Assembly: GCA_013399695.1 (NCBI GenBank)
Contig: VXAU01003499.1
Coordinates: 1 to 64,000 of the forward strand
Direction of reading: 5' to 3'
From: Formicarius rufipectus
Taxonomy: Eukaryota > Chordata > Aves > Passeriformes > Formicariidae
DNA length: 64,000 nt
Shown in pieces: positions 1 through 11,480 of the stretch. The translations under genes were made by a program, and so were the position numbers. Below the pieces are notes generated by a model. The model made no database searches, was not told where the DNA came from, and saw only the letters and a program-made list of their open reading frames with translations. Within the stretch, counting starts at the first letter, position 1, and each line of letters begins with the position of its first letter.

Positions 1-524
1 TGAACCCAGCTGGGAGGGATTCCTAGGCAGGTCTCCAAAAAGAGAAGAGGTGCTGGGACTGCTGGTATTCATTTCAAGAACACCTTCCTGGAAGCACACC
101 AATGGTCCATCCCTTCAAAGGAGAAGGAAGAAGGCAGAACCAGATACCAACCTGCCTTAACCAATTCCTGCCTAGGAGAAATAGGATTTGTTTTATAGCC
201 ATGCATAAAGCAGTACACATCCCCTTATAGTTACCTTGACTGTTTTAATGTGTTGGGTTTTTTTTTAAAAAAAAGGTTTCAGCTAATGTTTCCTTGACTT
301 TTGTTTATAGTAGCCTAGATCCCTTTCAAAGAGTCTGGAGTAAATCCGTGCTTCCAACAGGACACATATTACACAAGTCTAGGAACTCTTAACTGCAGGA
401 AAGATGACAAGCCTTCAGAATGACACATTACTATTTGCAATGATGTTGGAAGGAACTGGGTAACAAGGACTAATTAATATACTTCCCAGTCTTTTGTAGA
501 ATCCCATCTGCTCTTCCTCACTTT
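1..524. other. Intergenic, nothing recognised
   Basis: No reading frame, splice-bounded exon or repeat that I recognise. It is moderately AT-rich with a short T/A run near 260. Confidence 0.5.
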
Positions 525-628
525 TTGAAGGCCACAGTACACACGGAAGGTTTTCTCTTCCTGCTCAGCAAGGACTGGGGCCAGTCTCAGGTCTCCTCTT
601 TGGACTGCTTGCAAGAGCTTGTAGTGCC

Positions 629-707
629 AGGACAAGGGGGAATGGTTTTACACTGGCAGAGGGATGTTAGGAAGAAATTCTTCCCTGTGAGGGTGGGGAG
701 ACCCTTC
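629..707 (+). repeat. CR1 LINE fragment, sense
   Basis: The segment carries the CR1 wording of an internal 3' region: GACAAGGGGGAATGGTTTTA, then TTAGGAAGAAATTCTTCCCT and GTGAGGGTGG. It is a short, 5'-truncated, diverged copy at the left edge of the satellite-like array. Confidence 0.6.
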
Positions 708-929
708 CTGTACAGGCACTGCAACCAAGGAACCTCAGTGCCTTCCAGGAATGGCAGTAGGGCACTCTTAGGGTCACAGCCTTTCCTGTATGAACTCTTA
801 AACATCACCCTTTGCTAAATGCAGTGCATTCCCACCATAAGTGTGTCTTTCTGGCCTCAGGACACAGACACAGCCACAGGAAGCAGCAGGACACTGGTGC
901 CAGATGCAGGAGTCACCTCTTTTGGTGTG

Positions 930-1235
930 CAGATGATACACTGCCTAGGGGAGGTAATGCCCAGTAACAGTGTTCTGGCATCTTTGTATGGGTTCAGTCC
1001 CCAGACATTTTCTATTTTGCAGGTGGGCATCACTTTTTTTTTTTTTTCAGATCCACACACTGAGTGGTTCAGGGGGTGCCTTGGTGAATTTGAGGGCTTT
1101 TCCTCGTACACAGTGCTATCCATTAGAGTTGTTGAACCACTACAGGGGGAATGTAAAGACCAAGCTCTCGAGCATTTTGTCCTGGCACCTTTAGTGTCTG
1201 AGCAGACGATGGTGGGGTTCAGTTGTGGATCCTGA
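930..1235 (+). repeat. Left arm of a 3-kb-spaced inverted repeat
   Basis: The segment matches the reverse complement of about 4370-4690 over most of its length. Shared blocks include GATACACTGCC, TGCCCAGTAACA, GTTGAACCAC, GGGAATGTAAAG and CCAAGCTCT. I judge identity by eye at roughly 75-80%. The arms enclose about 3.1 kb of the same repeat family. Confidence 0.75.
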
Positions 1236-4200
1236 CTCTGTGAGACTGAAGGTTTATGATGGTACACAGAGTTGAGAAGGAAGTGTCAGACGCCAGGGTG
1301 TGTGGTGCAGCTCAGTGGGTGCTGAGGGAGGTGGAGCCAGCAACTCACCTGGCACTTTTGTGAGCTAAGTTTTTCTTGGATGTTTTCAATGTTGCAGCTG
1401 GACTCTCCGAGAGAGGAAAATTTTCTGACTACGTAATACTGAGGAGTTCATGTTGCCGTTTGAGTGTGGTGCAAACAGCAGTTTGCACATGGAAGGGGAA
1501 AGTCAGCAAAATACTTCTGTCCTGACAGCTTCTTTGAGAGTCGTGACGTTTTCAACGCGGATCTGTCCTTTGGGGTTTAGGGATAGTCCCGGTATATTTA
1601 CTTGTTTTGCAAGTCCACATCGCCCTCGTGTGGTGTTTTTATGAGCGGTGAAGTTGCACAGCTAAAAGCCAGGAGTTTGTGGTCCTGGCACCATTAGTGC
1701 GGGAGCAGTTAGTGTAGGGGTTCAGTTTGGGATCCTGGTTGCTTGAGACTGAAAGGACGTGATCCTGCATCTAGGTGGGAAGAAATGAAAATCATCCCGT
1801 TGTTGGCTGTGCAGTTTATAGGCTGCAAAACCCAAAAAATCAATTCCACCACCAGCTCTTCTTTCTAGAACCTTTTCTGTGGGACCAGCTGTTGAACGTT
1901 TTGCGTTTTGCAACTGTGAGACTGAAAGTGTAGGAAAGTACCTAGAGCTGAGCACCCAGACCTGAGTGTGTGGTGCAGTTCAGAAGCTGAGAGAGGACAG
2001 TGAAGGCCAGCGCTGAGTTTCTGTTCTGGGACCTTTGTTACAGGAGCAATTGCTGGACATTTAAAGTCTTGAAGCAGGGCTCTGCAAGAATGAAAGAAAA
2101 ACGTGCAGCTGAGCAGGAAAGTGCCCGACTCCAAGGGGTGTGTTGCTTTTCAAAGGATGCAAGTGAAATGTGGAGACAGCAACAGCTTGCTCTGCAGACG
2201 TCTTCTGTGACTAGTACTTACTTTTGATAGAGTTAGCTTAGGTACAGAATCTTTTCAAGATTGAAAAAATGTGACAGTGTGTCTAGTACATATAGTGCAT
2301 ACTATAGTACATACTGTCTAGTACATACAATGAGAGGAAAGCTCATAGCCCCAGTGCACATGGTTTTGTTGATATCCCTTGAAGTGAATGTGAAACACAG
2401 TAATGTTTTCACTCCTTAGGTTTTCAGACCAAAATTATGGAGCTGGGTTCAGTCAGGGAGCACAAATGTAACAGTGCATGCAGTTGGGAAAAAAAGCATA
2501 ACAGCAAAGTGTGTTATGGCATTTAAGGCTACATGAGAAAAGTGATGTACAGCACTATCATTTTTGGTTTCGGACCTTTCTTTTTTTCTAGGCAGCAGAT
2601 CCTGAACATCTCTCTGTGAGGTTGAAAATATAGAATGCAACATCCAGCTTAGATGAAACTTCCAGTCATGCTCATCTTGCAGCCTGTAAACTGCACACAC
2701 AACCATGGTGCTCTGCATGTTAATTCCCATCTTTATGTAGCATCCTGCACTGTCAGTCTCAGAGAGTCTGAAAAGCCCATCTACTTCTTGCAGATTAAAA
2801 TGTGTCAGGACAGAAGCATTCCAGCAAACTGCTTCTGTGGGAACACGCTGGTGCCATGCGCTTTCCTTCAAAACTCCAGCACTGACCTTCTCATTCCCTT
2901 GGGGTGTGTGCAGCATACATGTCCAAAGGGAATGCCATCAGTGGGCTTCTCTAATACACATGTTGTATGGCAGCCGCTGCTGGAGGCTTTAAGGCTTGAA
3001 ACTGGGATCTGGGAGAGTGAAAAAATGAGCTAGTCCGGAGAGTTTTGGAGGAACATGTGTAGCCCCAGTGTGTGGTGTGCACTCGAAAGGATGCCATGAG
3101 AAGGGGCAATGCAGTAACTGCTTCTCTCCTGGCACATTTTTCTGTGTGGGATGGAGTCTTTAAACTCCATGAGTGCCAGTGCAGAGCTGAACTGAATGTG
3201 CAGAACACCATGGGGTGTGTGCAGTTCACAGGCTGCAAGAAGGCCGTGACTGCCACTTGAATGTGGTCTGAGGGCAAGTTACCAATTTAAGGGGGAGAGA
3301 AAGGTCAGAGAAAGCTTTCTGTGCTGGCATATTTTCCTATTTGAGCTCTAGCTGGAAACTCTTTGGTTTAACCTTAGACTCTGCATGATTGAGTGTGATG
3401 TGACTGCTGAGAAGAAAAGTACTTAACAGCAGTGTGTTTAGTGTGGCTTGTGGGCTACAGCCAGCACTGGGATTTTGTTCTTAGGGATTTTGTATGGGAG
3501 CAGCTGCTGGATGTTTTAAGGTTAGAAGCTGGGCTCTGTGAGAGTGAAAAAATGTGGCATCATATAGCCAAGAAGAAAGGTGCATAGCTCAAGTGCATGG
3601 TGTGTTGTTGAAATGCTGCCATGAGAAAGAATTATTCAGCAGCTGCTTCTGTGCTGGCACATCTTTGTGTTTGGAGTTACAGGGACATGCTGGTCTCAGT
3701 ATAACTGAAAGTGTATGATGATACATCCAAAGGAGTAGGAAAGTGCAAAGCACCACAGTGGGACAGCAGTTCACTGGCTGCAAGGGGAAAGTGACTGTCA
3801 CTTGATTGTCATGAGAATAAAAGTTTCCAAATGTTAGGGGCAAGGTCCAAGTGAGCTTTCTGTCCTGGCACATTTATTTGTGTGAGTTGTAGTTGAACAC
3901 TTTTCAGTTTAGATTCAGACTGCAAGGACAGAGTGTGATGAGAAGGACAGTCCATGGCACTGGAGTGTTTCAACAGCATTTGTTTGCTTTACATGTTTTT
4001 CTGTGTGAGAAGTAGATGGACCTTTTGGACTGTGCAAGACTGAAAGAACATCACACTGCACTTAGTGGAGAAAGAAAGTGCAGCACACCAGAGATGCACG
4101 TGCAGTATTCAGGCTGCAAGGAAAAGCACTTGATTGTGGTGCAAATACAAGTTTGAAAACAGAAGGGAAGGTCAGTGAAATTCTTCTGTTCTGGCACATT

Positions 4201-4369
4201 TTCATTGACAGCAGGGGAGGACGTTTTCAGCTTTGGATCTGCACATGTGGATGGATGATTGTGGTACATTTATGTCTTTTTCAAGGACACATCACTGACG
4301 TTCCCACTGTCGTTGTTCAACAGCTCCACAAGGTGTGCACGTACAGAACAACCCAAAATGCAGCTCCAA

Positions 4370-4690
4370 AGGTGAAAATATCCAGTCACAGTTCTCAAAC
4401 GAAATGGCACCAGGACAAAAAGCTCAAGAGCTTGGCCTTTACATTCCCACTTGTGGTTCAACAGCTGTTCAAATGATAGCACTATATACCAAAAAAAGGC
4501 AAATAAATTCACCAAGACCAACCAATGTGTGGATCCAAAATTGGTTTCCCTGGCAAAGAGAGGAACTATGACTCCCCATCTCAAAAAGAATGTGATCCCC
4601 ACCTCCAAAATACATATTAATCCCATATAAAGGTGCCAGGACATTGTTACTGGGCAATACCTTCCCAAGGCAGTGTATCATTTGCACTCC
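4370..4690 (-). repeat. Right arm of a 3-kb-spaced inverted repeat
   Basis: Reverse-complement partner of 930-1235. It also marks where the satellite-like monomers switch from plus to minus orientation. Confidence 0.75.
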
Positions 4691-5469
4691 AAGACTGAGG
4701 ATAGCTGCTTACCTTTCCCAAAAGAAAAGTACTGCCTAAAATTCCAGAAGGCCACCTCTGAAACATGGAGAGGACCTGCCAAACTGAATACATTGGGAGG
4801 TTGCTCCCACATAAAAGGTGACAGATTAAAACACTGTTGCTGTCCCTTTCATTCCCTGGACACCTGATTATTTGCAGCACAAGCACTAAGACCATGTGCT
4901 TTCAGTCTTAAGGAAGAGCACTGTTACCCCTTTTCAGAAGGTTAACTCCAGAATTTGGGTAACAACTCGATAATTGCAAATGTGAGGGGACTGCTCCCAT
5001 GCAAAATGTGCCAGGACAGAAAGCTGCTCCTGGCTGCTGCAACCTCTCAAATGCCCCTGAAGCACTGGGCCCAGCTCCCTTCCTTCCCATGTGAAAGCAC
5101 TGTCACACATTTTCAGGAACCCACAACCAAAAGTTGGATACCACCTCCAATATCAAATACATCCAAGAATTGCCCCTACACAAAAGGTACCAGGACAGAA
5201 ATGTCGTGCTGGAATTTACTTCCCTGTGGTGCCTTATTATCTGCTCCACCAACACTGGGACTATGTCCTTTCCTTCCCAAGGAAAGGCACTCTAATTCAC
5301 TTCCTGAATACCACCCCAGAAATTTGAAGCCAACCATCAGAAATTGCATATGGCTAGGATTTTCTGCACCTGAGATCTTCTGCAAGAACAGAAGGCTAGT
5401 GCCGGTCTTTATCTCCTCTGGATAGGCTACCACCTGCCCCTGAAACACTGGGCTAGGCTGCTTTTCTTC

Positions 5470-6000
5470 CACTTCTACCCCTCCCTTACCTTACACACAG
5501 CAGCCTTGCCTTGACTTACTTTCACCTCCTTTGCCTTGCCCACACCTCTCTTTCATTGCCTTTTTCTTGCCATCTCCTCCCTTCTCAGGAATTGCCTTTC
5601 TTACCCCACTCTTGCCTCATGATCTCCATCCATCACCTGTCTTGTCTTCCCTGACAACCCCTCCATTACCTTGCTTTGTTTGCCTCTCCCTTGCTTTGCT
5701 GTGTCTACAACTCCCTTGCCTATCCATATCTGCACCTCCCTTGCCTTTCCCCGCCTATTTGTCCATTGTCTTTCCTTTCCTGCCTTTCCCTTGCCTTGCA
5801 TTCCCTATCCTTGCCTTGCCTGCAACCTCCCTTACCTTGCCCTTCCTTGCTGTGCCATCCTTTCGCCTTTGCTGCCTTGCCTTGTGTACCCCTAACTTGC
5901 CTTGCCTTGCCTTGCCTTGCCTTGCCTTGCCTTGCTTTGCCTACCCTTTCCCTTCCCTCCCCTGCACTGCCGTGCCTAAAACCTCCTAGCCATGTCCTCA
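5470..6000. repeat. Pyrimidine-rich tract with a CTTGC pentanucleotide repeat
   Basis: The plus strand is nearly all C and T with recurring CCTTGCC words. A regular core of eight CTTGC copies lies at 5896-5935 and decays into TTTGC. The long frames on both strands here are products of the low-complexity composition and are not genes. Confidence 0.85.
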
Positions 6001-6389
6001 CCATCCCCCCTTTCCTTGAATCTCCAGATACTGTGGAATGTGGTAAACCAGGGCAGCTGTGAGGGAAAAAGGCCAGGAAGGAGCCGTGCTGGACCTCCCA
6101 CGCTCCCTGTGCTCACCTGCATCACAGTCAACCAGCAATCCCATCACCACCAGCACCAGGTGCCACCTGAATGTCCCAGTACTACCATCCCCAGGTACAG
6201 GGGAAAGCCCCTACGGTACCTCTGGCACCAGATGCCCACCAGGGCCGTGTGGAGCAAGCTCAGGGTTCCCAGGAGGGCACAGAAGGGCAGGAAGGGCACG
6301 TCTGACATGGCCATGCCATGGTGGTGTCACCTGGAGATAAGCAAGGCACTTACTCAGGCTCTCGCTGTGCCCAGACATAACCTGGTTAT

Positions 6390-7048
6390 GGGGGCTCTAT
6401 GGGGCTGAGAGGTCTATGGGGTCTGTGAGGACTCTGGGGGTTGAGAGAGCTGTAAGAACTTTGGGGGCAGTGAAGTCTGTGAGGGCTATGGGGGCTGTGA
6501 GGATTACGGGGTCTGGGAGGGTTATATGGGGTCCATGATGGCTATGTGGTCTTTGAGGTCTCTGAGGGCTATAGGGGCTGTAGGACTGTGTGATCTGTGA
6601 GGGCTCTGTGAGGTCTGTGATGGCTGTGGGGGCTGAGGGGGCTTTGAAGTCTGTGGGGGATGTGAGGGCTGTGATGGGGATGGCAGCTGTGAGGTCTGTG
6701 GAGGTTTTGAGGGCTATGAGGGCTTCGAGGGCTCTGAGGACTATGCAGGTTCTGAGAGCTGTGGGCACTATAGGAACTGAGAGGGGCTGTGATGTCTGTG
6801 AGGGCTGTGATGCCTGTGAACACTGAGGGCTGTGGGATCTGAGGGCTGTGAGTATTAGGGGCGCTGTGAGAGCTATAGGGTCTGTGAGGGCTATGGGGTC
6901 TGTGAAGTCAGTGAGGGTTAAGGGGTATTTGAGGACTGTGAGGGCTATGGAGTCTGAAGGGGCTTTGGGGTCTGGGAGGAGTGTGAGGCCTATGGAGGCT
7001 GTAAGGGCTATGGAGGCTCTGAGGGCTATGGGGGCTGCAAGGACTCTA
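6390..7048 (+). repeat. G-rich degenerate minisatellite
   Basis: About 650 bp of loosely repeated GGGGCTGTGAGGGCTATG-like words, with a basic step near 9 bp and higher-order units of about 18-27 bp. The plus strand is strongly G-rich and C-poor, with many GGG and GGGG runs. The repetitive frames here, rich in Val/Arg/Ala on plus and Ser/Pro/Thr on minus, come from the repeat. Confidence 0.8.
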
Positions 7049-7049
7049 T

Positions 7050-8975
7050 AATGTTCACATGGTTAGGAAACGTTCTTACAGCTTCCACCCAATAACTCAT
7101 ACTCCACAAACTTTGTTTTCAAGACTTCTGTGATAGCAGTTTTCTAATTGCAAAATATGTCAGAATGTTGTTATCCATCATAATAAAAATTGAATGGCTA
7201 TTTTCTGTAAGTGGGGCTGTTGGGGTCTTTAGAGGGTTGACCCTGGCTGGATGCCAGGTACCCACTGAAGACATTCTCCCACTCTCCTCTGCAGCTGGAC
7301 AGAGGAGAGAAAATATAAGAGAGGATCCATGAGCTAAGGACCAGGAGAGATCACTCACCAGTTACTGTCGTGGCAGAACAGACTTGAAGTGGGGATACTA
7401 ATTAAATGCATTCCTAACAAAATCAGAGCAGGATAATGAGAAGTAAAATAAATCCTACAAACTTCTGGCCCCCCAGCAGGGCAGGGAGACAGGTTGTGAT
7501 CAGTTTATCACAAACTGTTTCTGCCACTGCTCAGAGTGAGTCCTCCCCCACTCCACCATGGGGTCCCTTGCATGAGCAACAATTCTTCATGAACTGCTGT
7601 AATGTGGGTCACATTTCCTTCAGGTTGCTCCACTGTGGGTTGTCCCCCACAGAGCCACTGGCCACACAAACCCAATACAAGGTCATTCAAAATGAGTTAC
7701 GATCATGCCATAACATCATTTAATTGTCATATTAATTGATGAAAGCCACAGTAATCCCTCGTAAGTCACATACAGAAATAGCAGTGGCATTGTACATCCC
7801 CTTCCCTGCCCTGCTTGTTCTTCTCTAGTATGATGGGGATGATAAGATGTCTTTGTAAAACAGCCAAGAAACTGAAGGGAAAAAGAATGCCATCCCAGCT
7901 CTGAGAGATCTCATGACTGGGAGATGATTGCAGGAGGATTAGGGGAGAGGCAGAGGCACTCATGAAATTCCTAGAGTCAGCAGCAACATGTGTTTTGGAG
8001 CTCCTGTTTTTGTTATGTTCCTCTGAATATGGGTCTTGTGACCTCCCTGCCGGGGGCTTGGAAATGGGTTGGAGCTGCTGGTGGATGCTCCTGGTCTGAC
8101 TCCATCTGGCCTTTGGAAACTCCCCTAGGTGTCTGCTTGGGATGGGAGACAAAACACCTATCGGTGTTCATGAAGTGGGGAGCAAAGCTGGAGTTGATGC
8201 AATTGTAAATCCACCCACCACCCCAAGCATCATTGTAGCGCCTTGTGTAGGCACATCTTCCCTCTGCAGCACTTAAGGCAGCTGTTTGGAAAATTTGGTG
8301 TTGTTATACTTGGAGAAATTGTTGGGATTTTGCCCCTTGGTTTGGCCAAGGAGGGATCTCTTTATCAGGAAGAAAATGAGGATGGAGAAGTGAGAGAATG
8401 TTGGCTGGTTTTGCTGAAGTGGCATATGCCGTCTTTAGAAGCAACCAAATAGTATCTTCATCCATCGGTTTTGTTGAGCTCTGATTATGGATTTACTTCC
8501 AGTTATCAGTTAAAACATTGTAAAATGAATGGCTGAAGAAAGTCTAGCCACATGTCCTATATATCAGTTCACAGTTGGAATTTAAAAAAAAATCAAGAAC
8601 TGCAAAGATATCAACTCACATGACTATTATTTTTCAAAGAGTGGCCCTGCAGCTAGAAGGCATGTTTCTCTTAAAGAAGATATGCCAGAAATACATTATT
8701 TTATCATCTGGCAATACTGAAAATCAGAAATGGAGCCTGAAATACATCCTGGTTTTCCAGAAGAGGCTTATCTTGTGGCATTTCCTTCTCCCATTCTGCT
8801 ACCACGGTGCCTAGATCCCCAATTCAACTGGACTCAAGGTCCATTTGAGCCTCCAGCTAATAGGAAACACGTAACTTTGCCTTTACATCCCTGGTCCTGA
8901 CTTCCACCCCACACAAGCATGGTCACTGCAGGTGCTGGTGGACTTAGGCACACATATAACATTGCCTGGCCCTAC
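7050..8975. other. Intergenic, nothing recognised
   Basis: Only short, unsupported frames. I see no exon with convincing splice sites and no repeat family I can name. Confidence 0.4.
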
Positions 8976-8977
8976 AC

Positions 8978-9115
8978 CATAGAATCCTAATGATCAAGTG
9001 CAACCATTAACACTGCCAGGTTCACCACCAAACCATGATCCCAAGAGCCACATGTACACATGTTTTGAACACTTCCATGTGATAGTGTCTGTCTGAATGG
9101 TTCTGGGTGGGATTT
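8978..9115 (-). repeat. CR1 LINE 3' fragment, antisense
   Basis: The segment begins CATAGAATCC, then AAGTGCAACCATTAACACTG, CACCAAACCATGATCCCAAG and GAACACTTCCATGTGATAG. This is the antisense of a CR1 3' end. It is strongly diverged. Confidence 0.7.
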
Positions 9116-10330
9116 TTTTCTTTTTTGTGAGTTTGCAAGACTTGGGAGCCTTTATTCATGGCTGTATGGTGGGGGAGGGAGCTGTGGGCTGGCAGGTTTA
9201 ATCGTCTTTCTCAAAGCAGAGATTTGCTGGAAGTTGGTGGTTGCTGGGTCTGAACTGTTACAAAATCCAACAAACAAGTTTGAAAGAGGAAAAAAGAATT
9301 TAAAAAAAAAAAAAGAAAAAAAAAGAAAAAAAGAAGTCTGTCTCTGCTGTTACATACACCACTGAGTTGATGAAGGAGTTTTCCTAAAGAGACTCAGTTC
9401 CCAGGCCAGTGCAATACTTGGAATGTATTCTGTGGACCTGCACTGGGGGCATTTCCCACACGATGGTTTTCTGGCTAACCCAGCATTTTTTAGGGGATGT
9501 TGGCACTGCTGAGCACTTGCATTTTTCACATTTTGATTGCATAGCAGGACACATCTTTCTGATTTTATGCAACCTCTTAACCTTTTTGGAGAAGAAAATA
9601 TTCAGATCCGAGCAGCGCTGGTGCTCCTGGCGTGATTGCACTGACAAGCCCTGGAACAGGGTTTCGTTGTGATGTTAATTACTATCTATTGACCTGCTCC
9701 CTGCTCGGATGCAGCGGGGCACACAAGGGCTCACAAACATAAGCTTACATAAGGAGCAGCCCAAGTGATGTCTGGCTCCTGCCAATAAACTAATTGCTTT
9801 TGTCGGGACTGTATCTCGGCTGGAAGAGGAGCTGAAAATCAATTTCTGGCTTCCAGTGAAGATCATGTGTTTCTGATATGCAGGTTCAAACACTGCATCT
9901 GTAATCACCACTTTTCCTGCACAAAATTCATCCAAGTTTGGATTCAAAATGCTGTTCTGGCTCTCTTCATAGAGTTTAATATTTGTTTCAAATGAATTAT
10001 CTGGGTGGATAATTAATTCCTTGTACCACTGGGCAAGGTGGGTGGCAGAGATCTTAGTCCCACCAGACAGAACAGTTTATGTCTTTGGTCTTGCCATCTT
10101 GGTCCCTGTTTACATTTCTGACAGGGAGAAGAAAGTGTGAATAGCATTGGTATTTGCTCTGATGAAGACGAGAAACGGGTTTAATATCCAGGGTCCCGCT
10201 TAGACAGGGTTGCTTAGACAGCAACAGAAGAGCCTTGGTCGTCAGATTATTGCAGTATGTATCCCTTTGGCTATGTGATGTGTTTAGCACTTTTCTTAAA
10301 ATCCTGTCGAACCGTCTTTTCTTGCTCAAG
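9116..10330. other. Intergenic upstream of MLPH; A-rich run and possible regulatory DNA
   Basis: A-rich low-complexity sequence spans about 9300-9335. The rest, about 9360-10330, has overlapping open frames on both strands and no obvious repeat, which can be a sign of constrained non-coding DNA. A TCATGTG box, the core bound by MITF-type factors, is at 9863-9869, about 1.2 kb before the MLPH start codon. A regulatory role is inference only. Confidence 0.3.
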
Positions 10331-11480
10331 GTAAACGAGGGGAGCGCTGTGTCCTAATTAAACTGTTTGCCACAAGCAAGCTCGGCTTCCCAAATTGCTG
10401 TGAGAGCAATGCAGGAACGCAGGCTCCGGTGTGTGTGGAGGGAAGCCAGATGCTCTTGAGTTTTCCTTACGAAACTGTGAAGGGAAAACAGCTGCAACGA
10501 GATCAGACGCAGAAGAGCCAGCTTGGGGAGCAGAGGTTCGTGGTGGGGCAGGATCCCTTGTGATGGAGCCGGTCCCCTCGGGGCGTGCAGGCACAGCTCC
10601 TCCCGGGAATGCTCAGCTCCCTCCCAAACCCCGCGGCCTGCCTCCCCCGGGGGAGGCGTTCGTCTGAAGGCTTCATTTCGCTCGCATAAAGCAGGCAGAG
10701 AGAGAGAGTGAGTAAACATCTCCTGCAGCCCCAGCCAGGCGGACGAGGTCTGGAGCTGTCTGCAGCCGCGGGCAGGACGCCGGGGGAAGGCAGGGCTGGA
10801 CGGCGGGGACTCCCCGCAGCCGATAGGCACCGTGCCAGCCCTGCTCGCCCGGCAGAGCGGCTGCGGTGTTGCCAGGAGTCGGCTGGCCTGCCCGCAGCTC
10901 TGCCCCTGCCCCTTTCCACGGGGCAGTCACGGAGGGAGGTGGGGCTGAGCGCTCCCCGCTCCGCCAGCATCCCCGGGGTGCGGGGCCAGCGAGCGCTCCG
11001 CGTAGCGAGTAACGGGACCGGGCTTCGAGATGGGGAGGAAGCTGGACCTCTCCAAGCTCACCGACGAAGAAGCGAAGCACGTTTGGGAAGTCGTTCAGCG
11101 GGACTTTGACCTGCGGAAGAAAGAGGAGGAACGGCTGGAGTGAGTATGGGCGCTGCGGTGCCCGCGGGTTGTGCGCCGGCCAAGCGGGAGCGGAGGGTCC
11201 TCGAGCTGCGAGAGGGGTGGAGGGACGAAACGACGCGCTGAGGAAGAGCCGGGACCGGGCTGTGAAAGTCAAACAAGCAGGACTCAGACGGATTGCGCTA
11301 TCAGCGGGGAGGTGACGCGCTCGGGAAGCAAAGGTGCAACCTGGCACGGTGCCCTCGGCGGCGATGCGCGTCGGGGACACCGCGGCAGTTTATGGGGACA
11401 CATACCAGGACATGCCTGGGGCTGGCGGGGCTCTAGAGGGGGAACCTTATCTGGCAGCAGAGGATGGGGTTTGGTTCTCC
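10330..11480 (+). promoter_or_regulatory. CpG-rich island, MLPH promoter and 5' UTR
   Basis: CpG density rises sharply from about 10560 to 11260 compared with both flanks, and the block surrounds the first coding exon. I see no clear TATA box, as expected for a CpG-island promoter. The transcription start cannot be placed by eye. I see no convincing upstream splice acceptor, so the 5' UTR may be continuous with the ATG exon. Confidence 0.65.
11030..11139 (+). CDS. MLPH: MLPH coding exon 1 (aa 1-37)
   Basis: Starts MGRKLDLSKLTDEEAKHVWE, the first helix of the Slp-homology domain that packs on Rab27a. The ATG has G at +4. Arg35 is CGG at 11132-11134; the Arg35-to-Trp change is the known cause of lavender plumage in chicken and of Griscelli syndrome type 3 in people, and here the residue is wild type. 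The donor is GA|gtgagt, phase 2. Confidence 0.95.

Larger units (their letters stand above)
820..5450. repeat. Degenerate tandem array, monomer about 190 bp, both orientations
   Basis: A recurrent unit contains a phrase like CTGGCAC-ATTTT, then GAGCAGTTGCTGGA, then GTGAGACTGAAAGTGTATGA, then GTGTGGTGCAGTTCA and GGCTGCAAG. In the plus direction the CTGGCAC phrase recurs near 978, 1183, 1350, 1522, 1683, 2022, 3130, 3325, 3653, 3863 and 4189, mostly about 160-210 bp apart. From about 4270 onward it reads on the minus strand, with CAGGAC or its variants near 4411, 4637, 4820, 5012, 5191 and 5391, spaced 179-226 bp. A short piece around 2640-2830 also reads minus. Copies differ a lot, so this is an old satellite or a rearranged tandem duplication. 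Open reading frames across it are short and not conserved between copies, so I call no gene. Confidence 0.75.

Noticed and set aside
525..4895. Many 70-150-codon frames in the left 5 kb
   Set aside because: They fall in the satellite-like array and are not preserved between monomers.
5531..6062. Several overlapping open frames of 60-150 codons on both strands
   Set aside because: They follow from the C/T-rich CTTGC-type repeat, which lacks stop codons; composition is highly biased and there is no domain or splice support.
6397..7051. Repetitive frames rich in Val/Arg/Ala on plus and Ser/Pro/Thr on minus
   Set aside because: Artefact of the G-rich minisatellite.
9384..9672. 87-codon frames on both strands, with several Cys on the minus frame
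   Set aside because: No recognised family, no splice or start context, and mirrored openness on both strands points away from coding.
10503..11380. Long GC-rich frames antisense to the MLPH first exon (155 and 235 codons)
   Set aside because: CpG-island sequence is stop-poor; no recognisable motif, and the real coding strand is the plus-strand MLPH exon.
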